Assembly (NCBI RefSeq): GCF_000426585.1
Contig: NZ_AUFQ01000013.1
Span: 1-64,000, forward strand
Direction of reading: 5' to 3'
Origin: Segatella baroniae DSM 16972 = JCM 13447
GTDB taxonomy: Bacteria; Bacteroidota; Bacteroidia; Bacteroidales; Bacteroidaceae
Length of the DNA: 64,000 nt
Shown: positions 17,849-27,383 of the stretch, piece by piece
Position numbering within the stretch: position 1 is the first letter of the stretch
Layout of the letters: each line of letters starts with the position of its first letter
Program-made: the position numbers and the translations under genes
Notes under the pieces: generated by a model
Databases searched by the model: none
What the model saw: only the letters and a program-made list of their open reading frames with translations
What the model was told of the DNA's origin: nothing

Positions 17849-19731
17849 TATATATGGGTTGAATTGTCAATAAATTGAATGAATGCCTGAAGGCAAAGTG
17901 TCGTTCCACCAGGGGTGGGATAATGTCCTGTAAAATACCAGTCGCCACGATGTTGCGGGATTGCCTGATGGAGTCCGTCAATGGACTGATAAACAATTTC
18001 TACGGGCGTCCCCATGTCCTGCGGACGTAATATCTCTATTATTTTGCGATTGATTTCATCCACCGTAAACGGTTTGTAAATCTTACGCACAATGTTATGC
18101 CGGTCGTGCTTAGGTTTTAGAAGTTCTTCCTTGCACTCCTTGTACACCCCATGAACGTAATCCAGCATGTTGCGCTCCTTGAGCAATTCCATCGTCGCAC
18201 GGAACGCACAGAATTCCTCCAAGCGTGGCATGTCTATTCCATAATAATCCGGATAACGGATCTGTGGTGCGCTCGACACGATTACTATTTTCCGAGGATG
18301 CAGGCGATCCAAAATGCGAAGAATGCTTTTCTTGAGTGTCGTGCCCCTTACGATACTGTCGTCTATAACTACTAAATTATCTTTATTGGATTCCAAACTA
18401 TCATAGGTGATGTCGTAGACATGGGAAGCAAGGTCGTTTCTGGAGTTTCCCTCTGCTATAAAGGTACGTAATTTGATATCCTTGATGGCCACCTTCTCAC
18501 TTCTGACATAATCATGGATGATATTTTCCAATTCCTCGCGCGAAGGTTTATGCTCCAATGAAGCCAACTTTGCTATCTTCTGCTCGTTCATCCAGTGGTT
18601 GAATCCTTGCAACAAACCATAGAATGCAACTTCGGCCGTGTTGGGAATGAAGGAAAAGACCGTGTGGGCTATATCATGATCTACGGCTTTCAATATGGGG
18701 TCGGTCAGGAGTTCGCCCAACTTTTTCCGTTCACGATAGATGTCCGAATCACTCCCGCGAGAGAAATAAATGCGTTCAAAGGAACAGGCATGATTGCCCT
18801 TGGTTTCAAATATCCTGTCGATGGAGCAGGCACCTTGGCGAGTGACACGGAGCGCACAGCCTGGTTGAAGTTCAGTGATGTCTGAACATTCCAAATCAAA
18901 GGTTGTCTGCAATACGGGGCGTTCACTTGCTACCGCCACAAACTCTTCATTCTGATAGTAGAAGGCCGGACGGATACCCCAGGGGTCACGCATGGCAAAA
19001 AGTTCTCCGGAACCGGTAAGACCACATACGACGTAGCCGCCATCAAAGCCATCCATAGAAGACCTCAGTACGTTTGCAGAATCTACATGGTCTTCGATAT
19101 ATCTTGTAATGTCCTGGTCTTGAAGTCCTTGCTTCTGGGCTTCCACAAAATTGCGCTCCACCTCTCTATCAAGCCTGTGGCCCATCAGCTCCAGCATGAT
19201 ATAGCTGTCACTATAAATCCGGGGGCATTGTCCTTGCTTTGTCAGACGTTGGAAAATTTCATCAATATTGGTCATGTTGAAATTTCCACAAAGGCAGAGA
19301 TTCTTAGCCCGCCAGTTGTTTCTCCTCAAGAAGGGATGCACGTAAGACAGCCCGCTCTTTCCCGTCGTTGAATAACGGAGATGTCCCATATACATTTCGC
19401 CGGCAAAAGGAAGATTTTTCTTTGCATAGGATACATCGTTCAACAATTCTGACGGAATCGCATTGAATGTGCCATGTACCTTCCCGAAGATTTGAGTAAT
19501 TGCGTTTGAACCTTCTGCCCGCTCACGAAACATATACTCATTTCCAGGCTCGGTATTCAGCTTGACACATGCCATGCCAGCCCCTTCCTGACCACGATTG
19601 TGTTGTTTTTCCATCATGAGATAGAGCTTGTTGAAAGCCCACATCCATGTTCCATATTTCTTCTGATAGTATTCGAGTGGTTTAAGGAGTCTGATCATCG
19701 CCACCCCACACTCATGTTTCAAGGATTCCAT
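17848..19731 (-). CDS. PurF-like amidophosphoribosyltransferase paralogue
   Basis: About 627 aa from the ATG at 19731 (MESLKHECGV); three codons more are possible. N-terminal Ntn glutamine amidotransferase domain with nucleophile C8 (HECGVAM), HNRGQEGAGM, GHLRYSTTGKSG and GNFNMTN; C-terminal type I phosphoribosyltransferase domain with the PRPP loop VVIDDSIVRGTT. Classical PurF is about 470-510 aa; this protein is longer, with an insertion right after the N-terminus (EYYQKKYGTWMWAF) and an extended middle and tail. By family it would make phosphoribosylamine from glutamine and PRPP, the first purine step, yet it leads the carAB operon. It may be a paralogue; whether another purF exists cannot be seen here. 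Confidence 0.82.
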   Translation of the reverse strand: MESLKHECGVAMIRLLKPLEYYQKKYGTWMWAFNKLYLMMEKQHNRGQEGAGMACVKLNTEPGNEYMFRERAEGSNAITQIFGKVHGTFNAIPSELLNDVSYAKKNLPFAGEMYMGHLRYSTTGKSGLSYVHPFLRRNNWRAKNLCLCGNFNMTNIDEIFQRLTKQGQCPRIYSDSYIMLELMGHRLDREVERNFVEAQKQGLQDQDITRYIEDHVDSANVLRSSMDGFDGGYVVCGLTGSGELFAMRDPWGIRPAFYYQNEEFVAVASERPVLQTTFDLECSDITELQPGCALRVTRQGACSIDRIFETKGNHACSFERIYFSRGSDSDIYRERKKLGELLTDPILKAVDHDIAHTVFSFIPNTAEVAFYGLLQGFNHWMNEQKIAKLASLEHKPSREELENIIHDYVRSEKVAIKDIKLRTFIAEGNSRNDLASHVYDITYDSLESNKDNLVVIDDSIVRGTTLKKSILRILDRLHPRKIVIVSSAPQIRYPDYYGIDMPRLEEFCAFRATMELLKERNMLDYVHGVYKECKEELLKPKHDRHNIVRKIYKPFTVDEINRKIIEILRPQDMGTPVEIVYQSIDGLHQAIPQHRGDWYFTGHYPTPGGTTLCLQAFIQFIDNSTHI

Positions 19732-19790
19732 AAATTCCACTTGTTCAAAATAGCCTTACCGGTAAATTGCCTTCAGCGCAGATCCCATTG

Positions 19791-19798
19791 CAAAAGTA
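19791..19798 (-). promoter_or_regulatory. -7 box of the PurF-like/carAB operon
   Basis: TACTTTTG followed by GC on the minus strand, about 60 bp ahead of the first gene. Confidence 0.55.
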
Positions 19799-19804
19799 AT
19801 TCTG

Positions 19805-19851
19805 TCATAAAAAAAGAAGAATGAAATAGCCGTGCGCATTCATTCTTCTTT
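19805..19851 (-). terminator. Terminator after the Wza-like gene
   Basis: AAAGAAGAATGAA (19813-19825) pairs with TTCATTCTTCTTT (19839-19851), 13 bp perfect. On the minus strand the stem is followed by a run of T, ten bases after the stop codon. Confidence 0.8.
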
Positions 19852-19860
19852 CCTCTTTCA

Positions 19861-20661
19861 TCAATTCCGTAAAATGTTAACCAATAAAGAAGCGACGCTG
19901 GTCACAATTCCTACAAATGAGAACCAAATCGTTGTCGAGCTTCCTATAGCTGAATTTTGAGCGCGCACCCTATTGGGTTCAACATAGATGATGTCGTTTT
20001 GTTGCAAATAATAATAAGGTGAATTGATTAAATTAGCATCGTTGAGATTCAACCGATGCGCCTCTTTTTGTCCATCGGCATTTTCCCTTATCAACATAAT
20101 GTTATTGCGCTTGCCGTATATCGTCAGGTCACCTGCCTGCGCCAAAGCTTCCACGATACTCATTTTTTCTGTTGAGACGGGAACAACCCCCGGCTTGTTC
20201 ACTTCCCCGGTTATTGTTACCCGATAACTTGCCATGGTGACAGTGACGACTGGATTCTCTGATTCCGCCAGATAGGGGGCGACCTTTTTCCTAATCAAAT
20301 CTTGGCATTGGGTCTTTGTCAGCCCAAGCACATGCAGCTTTCCTATTACTGGAAAATTGATGTTCCCATCATTGTCGACAAGATAGCCTTGAAGAGAACC
20401 GGCACCCGTACTCAACTGTCCCAGACTGCTGATTGTATTTTGAACAGATAGATTGAAAGGTGCCGCAACCTTGGGATCGGTTGTAATGACTGTAATTGTC
20501 AACATATCCTTAGGCATGATCTTTGCGTCATAAAGCCCCTTGGAGGATTCCAGACTGATTTGGTCGATGTTTTGGAAATAAGGAACTTGCTTACTGCTGG
20601 AGCAGCTGGTAACCAATGCGATAAGCAATAACACGAATATAGAACGTACTATTTTTTTCAT
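19861..20661 (-). CDS. Wza-like polysaccharide export lipoprotein
   Basis: 266 aa. Signal peptide with lipobox ALVTSC (C20), polysaccharide biosynthesis/export domain (YDAKIMPKDMLTITV, GYLVDNDGNINFPVIGKLHV) and an SLBB-type domain (YRVTITGEVNKPGVVPV, MSIVEALAQAGDL). The last ~22 residues are hydrophobic (FSFVGIVTSVASLLVNIL), as in Bacteroidota Wza homologues, where a C-terminal segment crosses the outer membrane. It should form the outer-membrane exit for a capsule or exopolysaccharide. No Wzc, glycosyltransferase or other capsule gene is adjacent; it has its own promoter and terminator, an orphan arrangement. Confidence 0.9.
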   Translation of the reverse strand: MKKIVRSIFVLLLIALVTSCSSSKQVPYFQNIDQISLESSKGLYDAKIMPKDMLTITVITTDPKVAAPFNLSVQNTISSLGQLSTGAGSLQGYLVDNDGNINFPVIGKLHVLGLTKTQCQDLIRKKVAPYLAESENPVVTVTMASYRVTITGEVNKPGVVPVSTEKMSIVEALAQAGDLTIYGKRNNIMLIRENADGQKEAHRLNLNDANLINSPYYYLQQNDIIYVEPNRVRAQNSAIGSSTTIWFSFVGIVTSVASLLVNILRN

Positions 20662-20690
20662 GAGTCAATGTTCTAAACTTTATTTGTTTG

Positions 20691-20698
20691 CAAAAGTA
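20691..20698 (-). promoter_or_regulatory. -7 box of the Wza-like gene
   Basis: TACTTTTG followed by GC on the minus strand, 30 bp before the start codon. Confidence 0.55.
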
Positions 20699-20769
20699 GT
20701 TCTTATTTTTATAATTTACAAATTTTCAAACTACAAATAACAAGAACGCTCAAGCAGCTTTTCGACTGC

Positions 20770-22086
20770 TTACAACGCTTTGCGCTCACGCGCCCTTTTC
20801 AATTTCAATGCTGGGATTTTCAAATAATCTCCCGGAGACACAGTCTTGCGGCCGTTAAGCACTTCGACATAGCACTCCATATCCGGTCCCAAATGCGACC
20901 TACTTATTGTTTGTATCGTTTGTCCGGGTCTCAGCCTAACAACGGTCTTTACACCGATGATTCTATAAGCACCTGTTCTAACTCTGACATCTTGACTGTT
21001 CAGCAACTTGTAGTCCATGTCTGCGTCGGAACTGTTCTTGCTGGCGGCATTGCCGGAAAATGACGATTCCTTGTCCGAAGCAGGTGCTTGCGGCTTTATA
21101 TCGGTTTCATACTTTTCACGGGCATTCCGATGCGTCGCTTCACGCTTCGCTTGGGTTGATGACGGCAGAGAATCGACCGGTTTGTTCACCGGAGAAATGG
21201 CATTTCCTTTTTTCTGCAACGAAACGGATGTTGCCGGTACTTGTCTTGCGCTTCGCAGCAAGGAGTCAATGACCACATTTCTGAGGTTTATCTGCACCCA
21301 GGTATAATAAAAGCCGCCGGCAGAAATCAAAAACAAAAACATGCAGGCTACGGACAACAATATAACCATCCGCCTAAGGGAGTGGTTGGCATTCAGGTCT
21401 GTACCAACCGCTTGCATGCCGGCAGCAGAAGTTTCATAAGATAAAACAGTCTCGCCTTCTTCCTCTTTTCCCTCTTGTCCCAAACAATCTTGCCGATCGG
21501 ATATGGGTTCGATTTTGACATCTTCTTCGCACTCCTCGGCGCCATCCCCTTCCTCTTTCCGGTCGTCAACGACTTCATGTACTTCAGCGTCATCCGCCGA
21601 GGAGGCTGGGGATACAACATCTTCATCCATCAAGACAGGTTCTGGCTTGGGCACTGGTTCTGACTCTGGCTCTGGTGCCGGTTTCTTTTCCACTTCCTGC
21701 TCTTCGGGTTCCTGATTGCCAACCTGTTCTTCGTTCGTGCTATAGATGTCAACGAGCCGATCCACATTCACCCCTTCATTGATTGTAACAGTCTCAAACT
21801 GGGCAAATGGGCGATTGACAAAGTCACGCAGAGAAGCATCTGGATTAAAGGAAATCTTGTCACGCCCATCTATCGTAATCCGCTCTCCGGTATTTACATC
21901 TACACTTTCGCGCGCACTGATTCTTGTTAGTTTGAAGGTGCCCAAGCCTTTCACCTTGACTTGGCGGTCGTTCACCAGGCCTTCATGAAGCACTTTGAAC
22001 ATCAACTCCACAAACCTGTCAGCCTCTTCCTGTGAAAGACCTTGCCGAGCGGCCAGGTCACGAGCTAAATCGGATATTTTAATCAT
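20770..22086 (-). CDS. HU-domain protein with transmembrane segment and C-terminal LysM-like domain
   Basis: 438 aa with an unusual order of parts. Residues 1-90 are a HU/IHF-type DNA-binding domain (VKVKGLGTFKLTRISARESV, DKISFNPDASLRDFV). Residues ~120-225 are acidic and proline-rich. A single hydrophobic span at ~240-262 (MVILLSVACMFLFLISAGGF) follows. After a polar linker, residues ~375-432 look like a LysM-type domain (VRLRPGQTIQTIS, VLNGRKTVSPGDYLKIP). Predicted topology: HU end in the cytoplasm, LysM end in the periplasm, so the protein could tie the nucleoid to the envelope; that role is inferred. Its start overlaps the end of the HU gene by 4 bp. Confidence 0.8.
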   Translation of the reverse strand: MIKISDLARDLAARQGLSQEEADRFVELMFKVLHEGLVNDRQVKVKGLGTFKLTRISARESVDVNTGERITIDGRDKISFNPDASLRDFVNRPFAQFETVTINEGVNVDRLVDIYSTNEEQVGNQEPEEQEVEKKPAPEPESEPVPKPEPVLMDEDVVSPASSADDAEVHEVVDDRKEEGDGAEECEEDVKIEPISDRQDCLGQEGKEEEGETVLSYETSAAGMQAVGTDLNANHSLRRMVILLSVACMFLFLISAGGFYYTWVQINLRNVVIDSLLRSARQVPATSVSLQKKGNAISPVNKPVDSLPSSTQAKREATHRNAREKYETDIKPQAPASDKESSFSGNAASKNSSDADMDYKLLNSQDVRVRTGAYRIIGVKTVVRLRPGQTIQTISRSHLGPDMECYVEVLNGRKTVSPGDYLKIPALKLKRARERKAL

Positions 22087-22373
22087 TCCACTCCCCTCCC
22101 GTTCTTTAGACGTTCCTTGACGGAAGCGTTCGGCTTAAAATTAAGAACCAATTTTGGGGGAACCAGCATTTTCAAGCCGGTAGCTGGATTGTTGACCACC
22201 CGCTCCAGACGTTTCCTGACTTCAAAAGTTCCAAAGCCGGCAATGGAAACGTCATCACCAGCATCGAAAGCGGACATCATACTTTCGACCAAGATGGCAA
22301 CAAGATTTTGCGTGTCGGCTTGAGTATATCCACTCCGCTGTGCCAACTCTGAAATATATTCCTTATTATTCAT
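22083..22373 (-). CDS. HU/IHF-family DNA-binding protein
   Basis: 96 aa, normal length for a stand-alone HU/IHF subunit. Typical blocks: GDDVSIAGFGTFEVRKR in the beta arm region and NPATGLKMLVPPKLVLNFKP with the intercalating-proline region. It should form dimers that bend DNA. It is eight bases after rimO and overlaps the HU/LysM gene by 4 bp, so the short HU and the HU domain of the larger protein may be made together and could heterodimerise (inference). Confidence 0.92.
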   Translation of the reverse strand: MNNKEYISELAQRSGYTQADTQNLVAILVESMMSAFDAGDDVSIAGFGTFEVRKRLERVVNNPATGLKMLVPPKLVLNFKPNASVKERLKNGRGVE

Positions 22374-22381
22374 TGTGTTTC

Positions 22382-23680
22382 CTATACGACTTCACCATAA
22401 AGATCAAACTCTTCAGCCTGCAATATCTTGACAGAATAAAAATTACCCACTCTCAACACTTTCTTGTCGGTGGGAATCAAGACTTCAGGGTCTACTTCCG
22501 GCGAGCAAAATTCCGTGCGACCTATGTAATATTCGCCTTCCTTTCTATCTATAATCACCGGCATGGTTTCCCCTATCTTTTCCGCTTCTACTTCCGCGCT
22601 GATTTCCTGCTGCACCGCCATCAACTCATCCAAGCGTCGTTGCTTCACCTCCGCTGGTACGTCATCCTCATAGTTTTTGGCTCCAAAAGTGCCTTCTTCC
22701 TCGGAATAGACAAATGCTCCGAGACGCTCGAAACGTGCCCACTTTACAAATTCGACAAGCTCGTTGAAATCATCCTCCGTTTCTCCCGGAAAGCCGACCA
22801 ACATCGTTGTGCGCAGATGAATGCCGGGGACACGGGCTCTGATTTGCTTGATCAAGTCTATGGTCTCTTTCTTTGTGACATGCCGGTGCATGGCCTTCAA
22901 TACCGAGTCGGAAATATGTTGCAATGCGATGTCCAAATACCTGCAGACATTGGACTTTTCATTCATGACATCGAGAAGTTCCAAGGGAAATTGATTGGGA
23001 TAGGCATAATGCAGTCTGATCCACTTGACGCCCGGAATATCCGCTATGTCGCGAATCAAATCAGCTATATGCCGCTTGCCATCAATGTCTACGCCGTAAT
23101 AAGTCAGCTCCTGTGCTATCACTTGAAACTCCTTTACACCTGCGGCGACCATTCTCTTCACTTCGTCCAGAATCTCTTGTTTGGGTCTGGACACATGCTT
23201 GCCTGTAATAAGCGGAATCGCACAATAGGCACAATGCCGGTCACAGCCTTCGGCTATTTTGAGATAGGCGTAGTGGCGTGGGGTCGTCAAATGGCGAACA
23301 CCATTGCATGAAGGGATGTCAGCCTTGCCCAAATCATTCAGCAGCTGCTTGTAATTAAACTTTCCATAGAATCTATCCACTTCGGGGATTTCTTTTTCCA
23401 AGTCTTCCTTATATCGCTGTGAGAGGCAGCCCATTACAAAGAGTTTGTTTATTTTGCCTTCGTTCTTGGCATTCACAAACTCAAGAATGGTATTGATACT
23501 CTCTTCCTTCGCCGATTCTATAAAGCCGCAAGTGTTCACAACGACAATCTCGCCTTGTAGCTTTTTGCTATCATGTGTACAATGATACCCGTTGGCTTCA
23601 AACTGCTTCATGAGGAGTTCGCTGTCAACAAGATTCTTCGAGCACCCCATGGTAATAATGTCTATCTGATTCTTTTTCAT
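22382..23680 (-). CDS. rimO: Ribosomal protein S12 methylthiotransferase RimO
   Basis: 432 aa. N-terminal MTTase domain with cysteines C13, C51 and C85 for the auxiliary 4Fe-4S cluster, radical-SAM motif GCDRHCAYC (C146, C150, C153) and a C-terminal TRAM domain (GETMPVIIDRKEGEYYIGR). RimO adds a methylthio group to an aspartate of ribosomal protein S12. The MGCSKNLVDSE start and HVSRPKQEILDE region separate it from MiaB. It follows ftsY by 11 bp. Confidence 0.96.
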   Translation of the reverse strand: MKKNQIDIITMGCSKNLVDSELLMKQFEANGYHCTHDSKKLQGEIVVVNTCGFIESAKEESINTILEFVNAKNEGKINKLFVMGCLSQRYKEDLEKEIPEVDRFYGKFNYKQLLNDLGKADIPSCNGVRHLTTPRHYAYLKIAEGCDRHCAYCAIPLITGKHVSRPKQEILDEVKRMVAAGVKEFQVIAQELTYYGVDIDGKRHIADLIRDIADIPGVKWIRLHYAYPNQFPLELLDVMNEKSNVCRYLDIALQHISDSVLKAMHRHVTKKETIDLIKQIRARVPGIHLRTTMLVGFPGETEDDFNELVEFVKWARFERLGAFVYSEEEGTFGAKNYEDDVPAEVKQRRLDELMAVQQEISAEVEAEKIGETMPVIIDRKEGEYYIGRTEFCSPEVDPEVLIPTDKKVLRVGNFYSVKILQAEEFDLYGEVV

Positions 23681-23691
23681 CAGTCTCTTAT

Positions 23692-24642
23692 CTATTTAAA
23701 CAAAGAATCAACAAACTCCTTTCTGTTGAACAATTGCAAATCCTCCATTTTCTCTCCAAGACCGATATACTTCACGGGAACTTTAAGCTGGTCGCTGATG
23801 CCTATGACCACTCCTCCTTTGGCCGTACCGTCCAGCTTGGTTATGGCAAGACTAGTGATATTCGTCACTGCCGAAAATTGCTTGGCTTGTTCAAAAGCGT
23901 TCTGCCCGGTACTTCCATCCAGCACCAAAAGAACTTCATTCGGTGCCGACGGAACAACCTTCTTCATCACATCCTTGATCTTTTTCAGTTCGTTCATCAG
24001 GCCTACCTTGTTGTGCAATCTTCCTGCTGTGTCAATCAAAACGACATCCGCATGGTTTGCCTTGGCGCTTTGCAGGGTGTCGAACGCTACAGAAGCGGGG
24101 TCGGCACCCATCTGCTGCTTCACGACAGGGACTCCCACCCGTTCGCCCCAAATGCTTATTTGCTCGACGGCAGCAGCCCGGAAGGTGTCGGCGGCGCCCA
24201 GATACACTTGTTTGCCTGCTTGCTTAAACTGGTGTGCCAGCTTTCCGATAGTCGTTGTCTTGCCTACACCGTTCACGCCCACGACCAAGATCACATAAGG
24301 TTCACCGGTGTTGGGCAAATCCCAGTTGTCATTGTCTTCCGAATTGTTTTCTGCCAGCAAAGCTGCGATTTCCTCCCTCAAGATGTCGTTGAGCTCCGAA
24401 GTAGACACATACTTGTCCTTGGCGACACGGGCTTCTATCCGCTCTATCACCTTCAAAGTCGTATCAACTCCGACATCGCTGGTAATCAGAACTTCTTCAA
24501 GATTATCCAACACGTCATCATCAACCTTCGACTTTCCCGCAATAGCACGAGACAGCTTGTCGAAAACACTCTGCTTGGTTTTCTCCAACCCCTGGTCTAA
24601 TGTCTCTTTCTTTTTCTTATTGAACAATCCGAATATTCCCAT
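23692..24642 (-). CDS. ftsY: Signal recognition particle receptor FtsY
   Basis: 316 aa SRP GTPase. N domain in the first ~100 residues, then the G domain: P-loop GVNGVGKTTTIGKLA (122-136), DTFRAAAVEQ, DTAGRLHNK and TKLDGTAKGG. No long acidic A domain, as in many Bacteroidota. It docks ribosome-SRP complexes at the membrane. First gene of ftsY-rimO-HU-HU/LysM, with its own -7 box upstream. Confidence 0.97.
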   Translation of the reverse strand: MGIFGLFNKKKKETLDQGLEKTKQSVFDKLSRAIAGKSKVDDDVLDNLEEVLITSDVGVDTTLKVIERIEARVAKDKYVSTSELNDILREEIAALLAENNSEDNDNWDLPNTGEPYVILVVGVNGVGKTTTIGKLAHQFKQAGKQVYLGAADTFRAAAVEQISIWGERVGVPVVKQQMGADPASVAFDTLQSAKANHADVVLIDTAGRLHNKVGLMNELKKIKDVMKKVVPSAPNEVLLVLDGSTGQNAFEQAKQFSAVTNITSLAITKLDGTAKGGVVIGISDQLKVPVKYIGLGEKMEDLQLFNRKEFVDSLFK

Positions 24643-24692
24643 TGTCGATATTATTAGAATTTTGTATTAAACCATTGAATCTTATCATTTTG

Positions 24693-24700
24693 CAAAGGTA
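24693..24700 (-). promoter_or_regulatory. -7 box of ftsY operon
   Basis: TACCTTTG followed by C on the minus strand, about 50 bp before the ftsY ATG and just after the ATP synthase terminator. Confidence 0.6.
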
Positions 24701-24720
24701 GTAAAACTTTTCGAATTGTT

Positions 24721-24752
24721 CAAAAAAAGGCGAACCGCATAGGGTTCACCTT
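24721..24752 (-). terminator. Terminator of the ATP synthase operon
   Basis: AAGG-C-GAACC pairs with GGTTC-A-CCTT, and the minus-strand product continues into seven T residues. It lies 26 bp after the atpG stop. Confidence 0.8.
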
Positions 24753-24777
24753 ATTATTATTAGAAAGATTGTGGCAA

Positions 24778-25749
24778 TCAATTGTTCACACTTCCACCGA
24801 CAATGTCAAGCAGTTCGTTTGTAATCGCTTGCTGGCGACTCTTGTTATATTGCAGATTCAGCACGCGCAGCAACTCGTCGGCATTGTCCGTAGCCGTTTG
24901 CATGGCGACCATACGGGCGGCATGCTCGCTGGCGTTGCTGTCAAGCAAGGCTGTGAACACTTGCAGATTCAATTCTTTAGGTATCAAGGAACTCAAGACC
25001 GCGTCCAAATCGGGTTCAACGATGAAGTTGTCATTGATGGCATGGGCGGAAGCCGATGCCTGTTTGCCCTCGTCTGTCCGACGTTTGCGCAGGTATTCCT
25101 GAGCCTTGGCCGTCGCCACATTGCTTGAGAGGTCTCTGTCGTTTTCACGTCCGATATTTTCCGTGGCAAGGTCGATGGGAAGGAATGTCTTGCGCGTCAA
25201 GATTTGATTGCCTGCCGACTTGAAGTGGTGATAGATCAATTCCACCCGATCCACTTCACCAGCGACAAACTTGTCTCTCAACTCTTGAGAAATCGATGCG
25301 CAGTCACCGGCATTGGGCTTGTCGGCCAATGCCAAGAAACTCCCTGCGACACGCAATCCTCGCTTGCCGGCATATTCCTCGCCCTTGCGCCCTATGGGAT
25401 AGACAACGATGTCCTCAACACCTGCAGCCGTATACTCATCAATGGCATTCTGCAACAACTTCAGTACATTGTTGTTGAAACCACCACACAATGAACTATT
25501 GCTGGTGAAAACGACAAGCGCCACGCGCTTCACCTTCCGCATCTCCTCAAATTCATTCTGGATTTCAGGCACTGTCACGAGGAAAGACTTCAAGATATGC
25601 TCCAGCAGATTCTCATAGGGCAACATGTTCTGTATGGCTGTTTGCGCATGATGCAGTTTACTGGAAGCCACCATTTTCATGGCGCTCGTTATCTTACGGG
25701 TGTTGTTTACAGAAGCTATACGCGTCTTGATTTCCTTTAATGACGGCAT
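24778..25749 (-). CDS. atpG: ATP synthase F1 gamma subunit
   Basis: 323 aa, somewhat longer than the ~287 aa E. coli protein. Conserved ends: N-terminal IKTRIASVNNTRKITSAMKM and C-terminal MQTATDNADELL, LNLQYNKSRQQAITNEL, which form the coiled-coil rotor shaft. It transmits c-ring rotation to the alpha3beta3 head. Last gene of the atp operon, 12 bp after atpA. Confidence 0.97.
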   Translation of the reverse strand: MPSLKEIKTRIASVNNTRKITSAMKMVASSKLHHAQTAIQNMLPYENLLEHILKSFLVTVPEIQNEFEEMRKVKRVALVVFTSNSSLCGGFNNNVLKLLQNAIDEYTAAGVEDIVVYPIGRKGEEYAGKRGLRVAGSFLALADKPNAGDCASISQELRDKFVAGEVDRVELIYHHFKSAGNQILTRKTFLPIDLATENIGRENDRDLSSNVATAKAQEYLRKRRTDEGKQASASAHAINDNFIVEPDLDAVLSSLIPKELNLQVFTALLDSNASEHAARMVAMQTATDNADELLRVLNLQYNKSRQQAITNELLDIVGGSVNN

Positions 25750-25761
25750 TCTCTATCACGT

Positions 25762-27354
25762 TTATTGATTATTCTTGTACTGTCCTGCGATGTTGGCCAT
25801 CGTGGCCTCAATCGCTTTCACAGCCTCGTCTGTCAACTGCCCATCGGCCAAGCTGTCAATCACATCGGCATGTGACGAGCGCATGGCGTCGAGGAACTGA
25901 CTTTGGCAATCGCGTACACTCTCCACGGGGACATCGTGCATCAATCCGTGAACACCGCAATAAAGAATGGCTATCTGTTCACCGACAGGCATTGGACTGT
26001 ACTGAGGCTGTATGAGCAACTGGTTGTTCTTCCTGCCTCGATCCAGCGTCATTGCCGTCACGGCGTCCATGTCGCTTGAGAATTTGGAGAACGCTTCCAA
26101 CTCGCGATATTGGGCCATGTCCAACTTCAAGGTGCCGGCCACCTTCTTCATACTCTTGATTTGGGCGGAGCCACCCACACGCGACACGGAGATACCTACG
26201 TTGATGGCCGGCCGGAATCCTTGGTTGAACAAATTGGTTTCCAAATAAATCTGACCATCGGTGATGGAGATTACGTTCGTAGGGATGTACGCGGAGACGT
26301 CGCCGGCCTGCGTTTCGATGATGGGCAAGGCTGTCAGCGAACCACCGCCACGGACATGCCCTTTCATACACGACGGCAAATCGTTCATCTGCTCTGCGAT
26401 TTCCTGTTGGTTGTTGATGCGTGCCGCACGCTCCAGCAGACGAGAGTGGAGATAGAACACGTCGCCCGGATAGGCTTCGCGGCCGGAAGGGCGGCGAAGA
26501 ATCAGCGACACTTCACGATAGGCAACCGCCTGCTTTGACAAGTCATCGTAGACGACGAGGGCGCTGTGTCCGCGGTCACGGAAATATTCGCCGATGGCCG
26601 CGCCGGCAAAAGGCGCATAATACTGCATGGCTGCCGGATCGGCTGCCGTGGCACTCACGATGATGGAGTAAGGCAGGGCCCCGTGCTCTTTCAAGGTCTG
26701 GACAAGAGCGGCAACCGTGGAAGCCTTCTGCCCTATCGCTACATAGATGCAATATACGGGCTTGCCGGCCTTGAAGAAGCTCTTTTGGTTGATGATGGTG
26801 TCAACGGCTATCGCCGTCTTTCCCGTCTGTCGGTCGCCGATGATGAGTTCACGCTGGCCGCGTCCTATGGGTATCATGGAGTCCACGGCCTTCAGGCCTG
26901 TCTGCAGCGGTTCCTTCACCGGTTGGCGATAGATTACACCTGGTGCCTTACGGTCCAACGGCATTTCGAAAGAGTCCGTCAGGTCGATGTCGCCCAGACC
27001 GTCTATGGCCTGTCCCAATGGGTTGACGACACGTCCCAGGAAGTTGTCGTTCACCCGTATGGAGGCGATGCGATGCGTGCGCTTGACCGTCTGTCCTTCC
27101 TTAATGCCAGCTGTCGGCCCCAAGAGCACACAACCAATATTATCTTCCTCCAAGTTCATCACGATGGCCATCGTGCCGTTCTCAAATTCGAGCAACTCGC
27201 TTGCTTCAACATTGCGGAGACCATAGACGCGGGCCACGCCATCTGCTACGGTGAGCACCGTGCCGACCTCATCAAACTGTTCGCCGCTGTTGATGTTGCG
27301 GAGTTCTTTGAGAAGCACCTCAGACACCTCGCTTGGTTTTATTTTATCTGACAT
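25762..27354 (-). CDS. atpA: ATP synthase F1 alpha subunit
   Basis: 530 aa. P-loop [35 protein letters not shown], and [20 protein letters not shown] with the arginine-finger region ([11 protein letters not shown]). It forms the noncatalytic nucleotide-binding sites of the head and contributes the arginine finger to the catalytic ones. Located between atpH and atpG. Confidence 0.98.
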   Translation of the reverse strand: MSDKIKPSEVSEVLLKELRNINSGEQFDEVGTVLTVADGVARVYGLRNVEASELLEFENGTMAIVMNLEEDNIGCVLLGPTAGIKEGQTVKRTHRIASIRVNDNFLGRVVNPLGQAIDGLGDIDLTDSFEMPLDRKAPGVIYRQPVKEPLQTGLKAVDSMIPIGRGQRELIIGDRQTGKTAIAVDTIINQKSFFKAGKPVYCIYVAIGQKASTVAALVQTLKEHGALPYSIIVSATAADPAAMQYYAPFAGAAIGEYFRDRGHSALVVYDDLSKQAVAYREVSLILRRPSGREAYPGDVFYLHSRLLERAARINNQQEIAEQMNDLPSCMKGHVRGGGSLTALPIIETQAGDVSAYIPTNVISITDGQIYLETNLFNQGFRPAINVGISVSRVGGSAQIKSMKKVAGTLKLDMAQYRELEAFSKFSSDMDAVTAMTLDRGRKNNQLLIQPQYSPMPVGEQIAILYCGVHGLMHDVPVESVRDCQSQFLDAMRSSHADVIDSLADGQLTDEAVKAIEATMANIAGQYKNNQ

Positions 27355-27383
27355 CTTGTTATTGATATTCTATGAACAATTAA

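Noticed and set aside
17849-19860. Possible riboswitch or attenuator before carAB or the PurF-like gene
   Set aside because: The leader is only about 50-60 bases and shows no stable fold or known riboswitch core that I can see.
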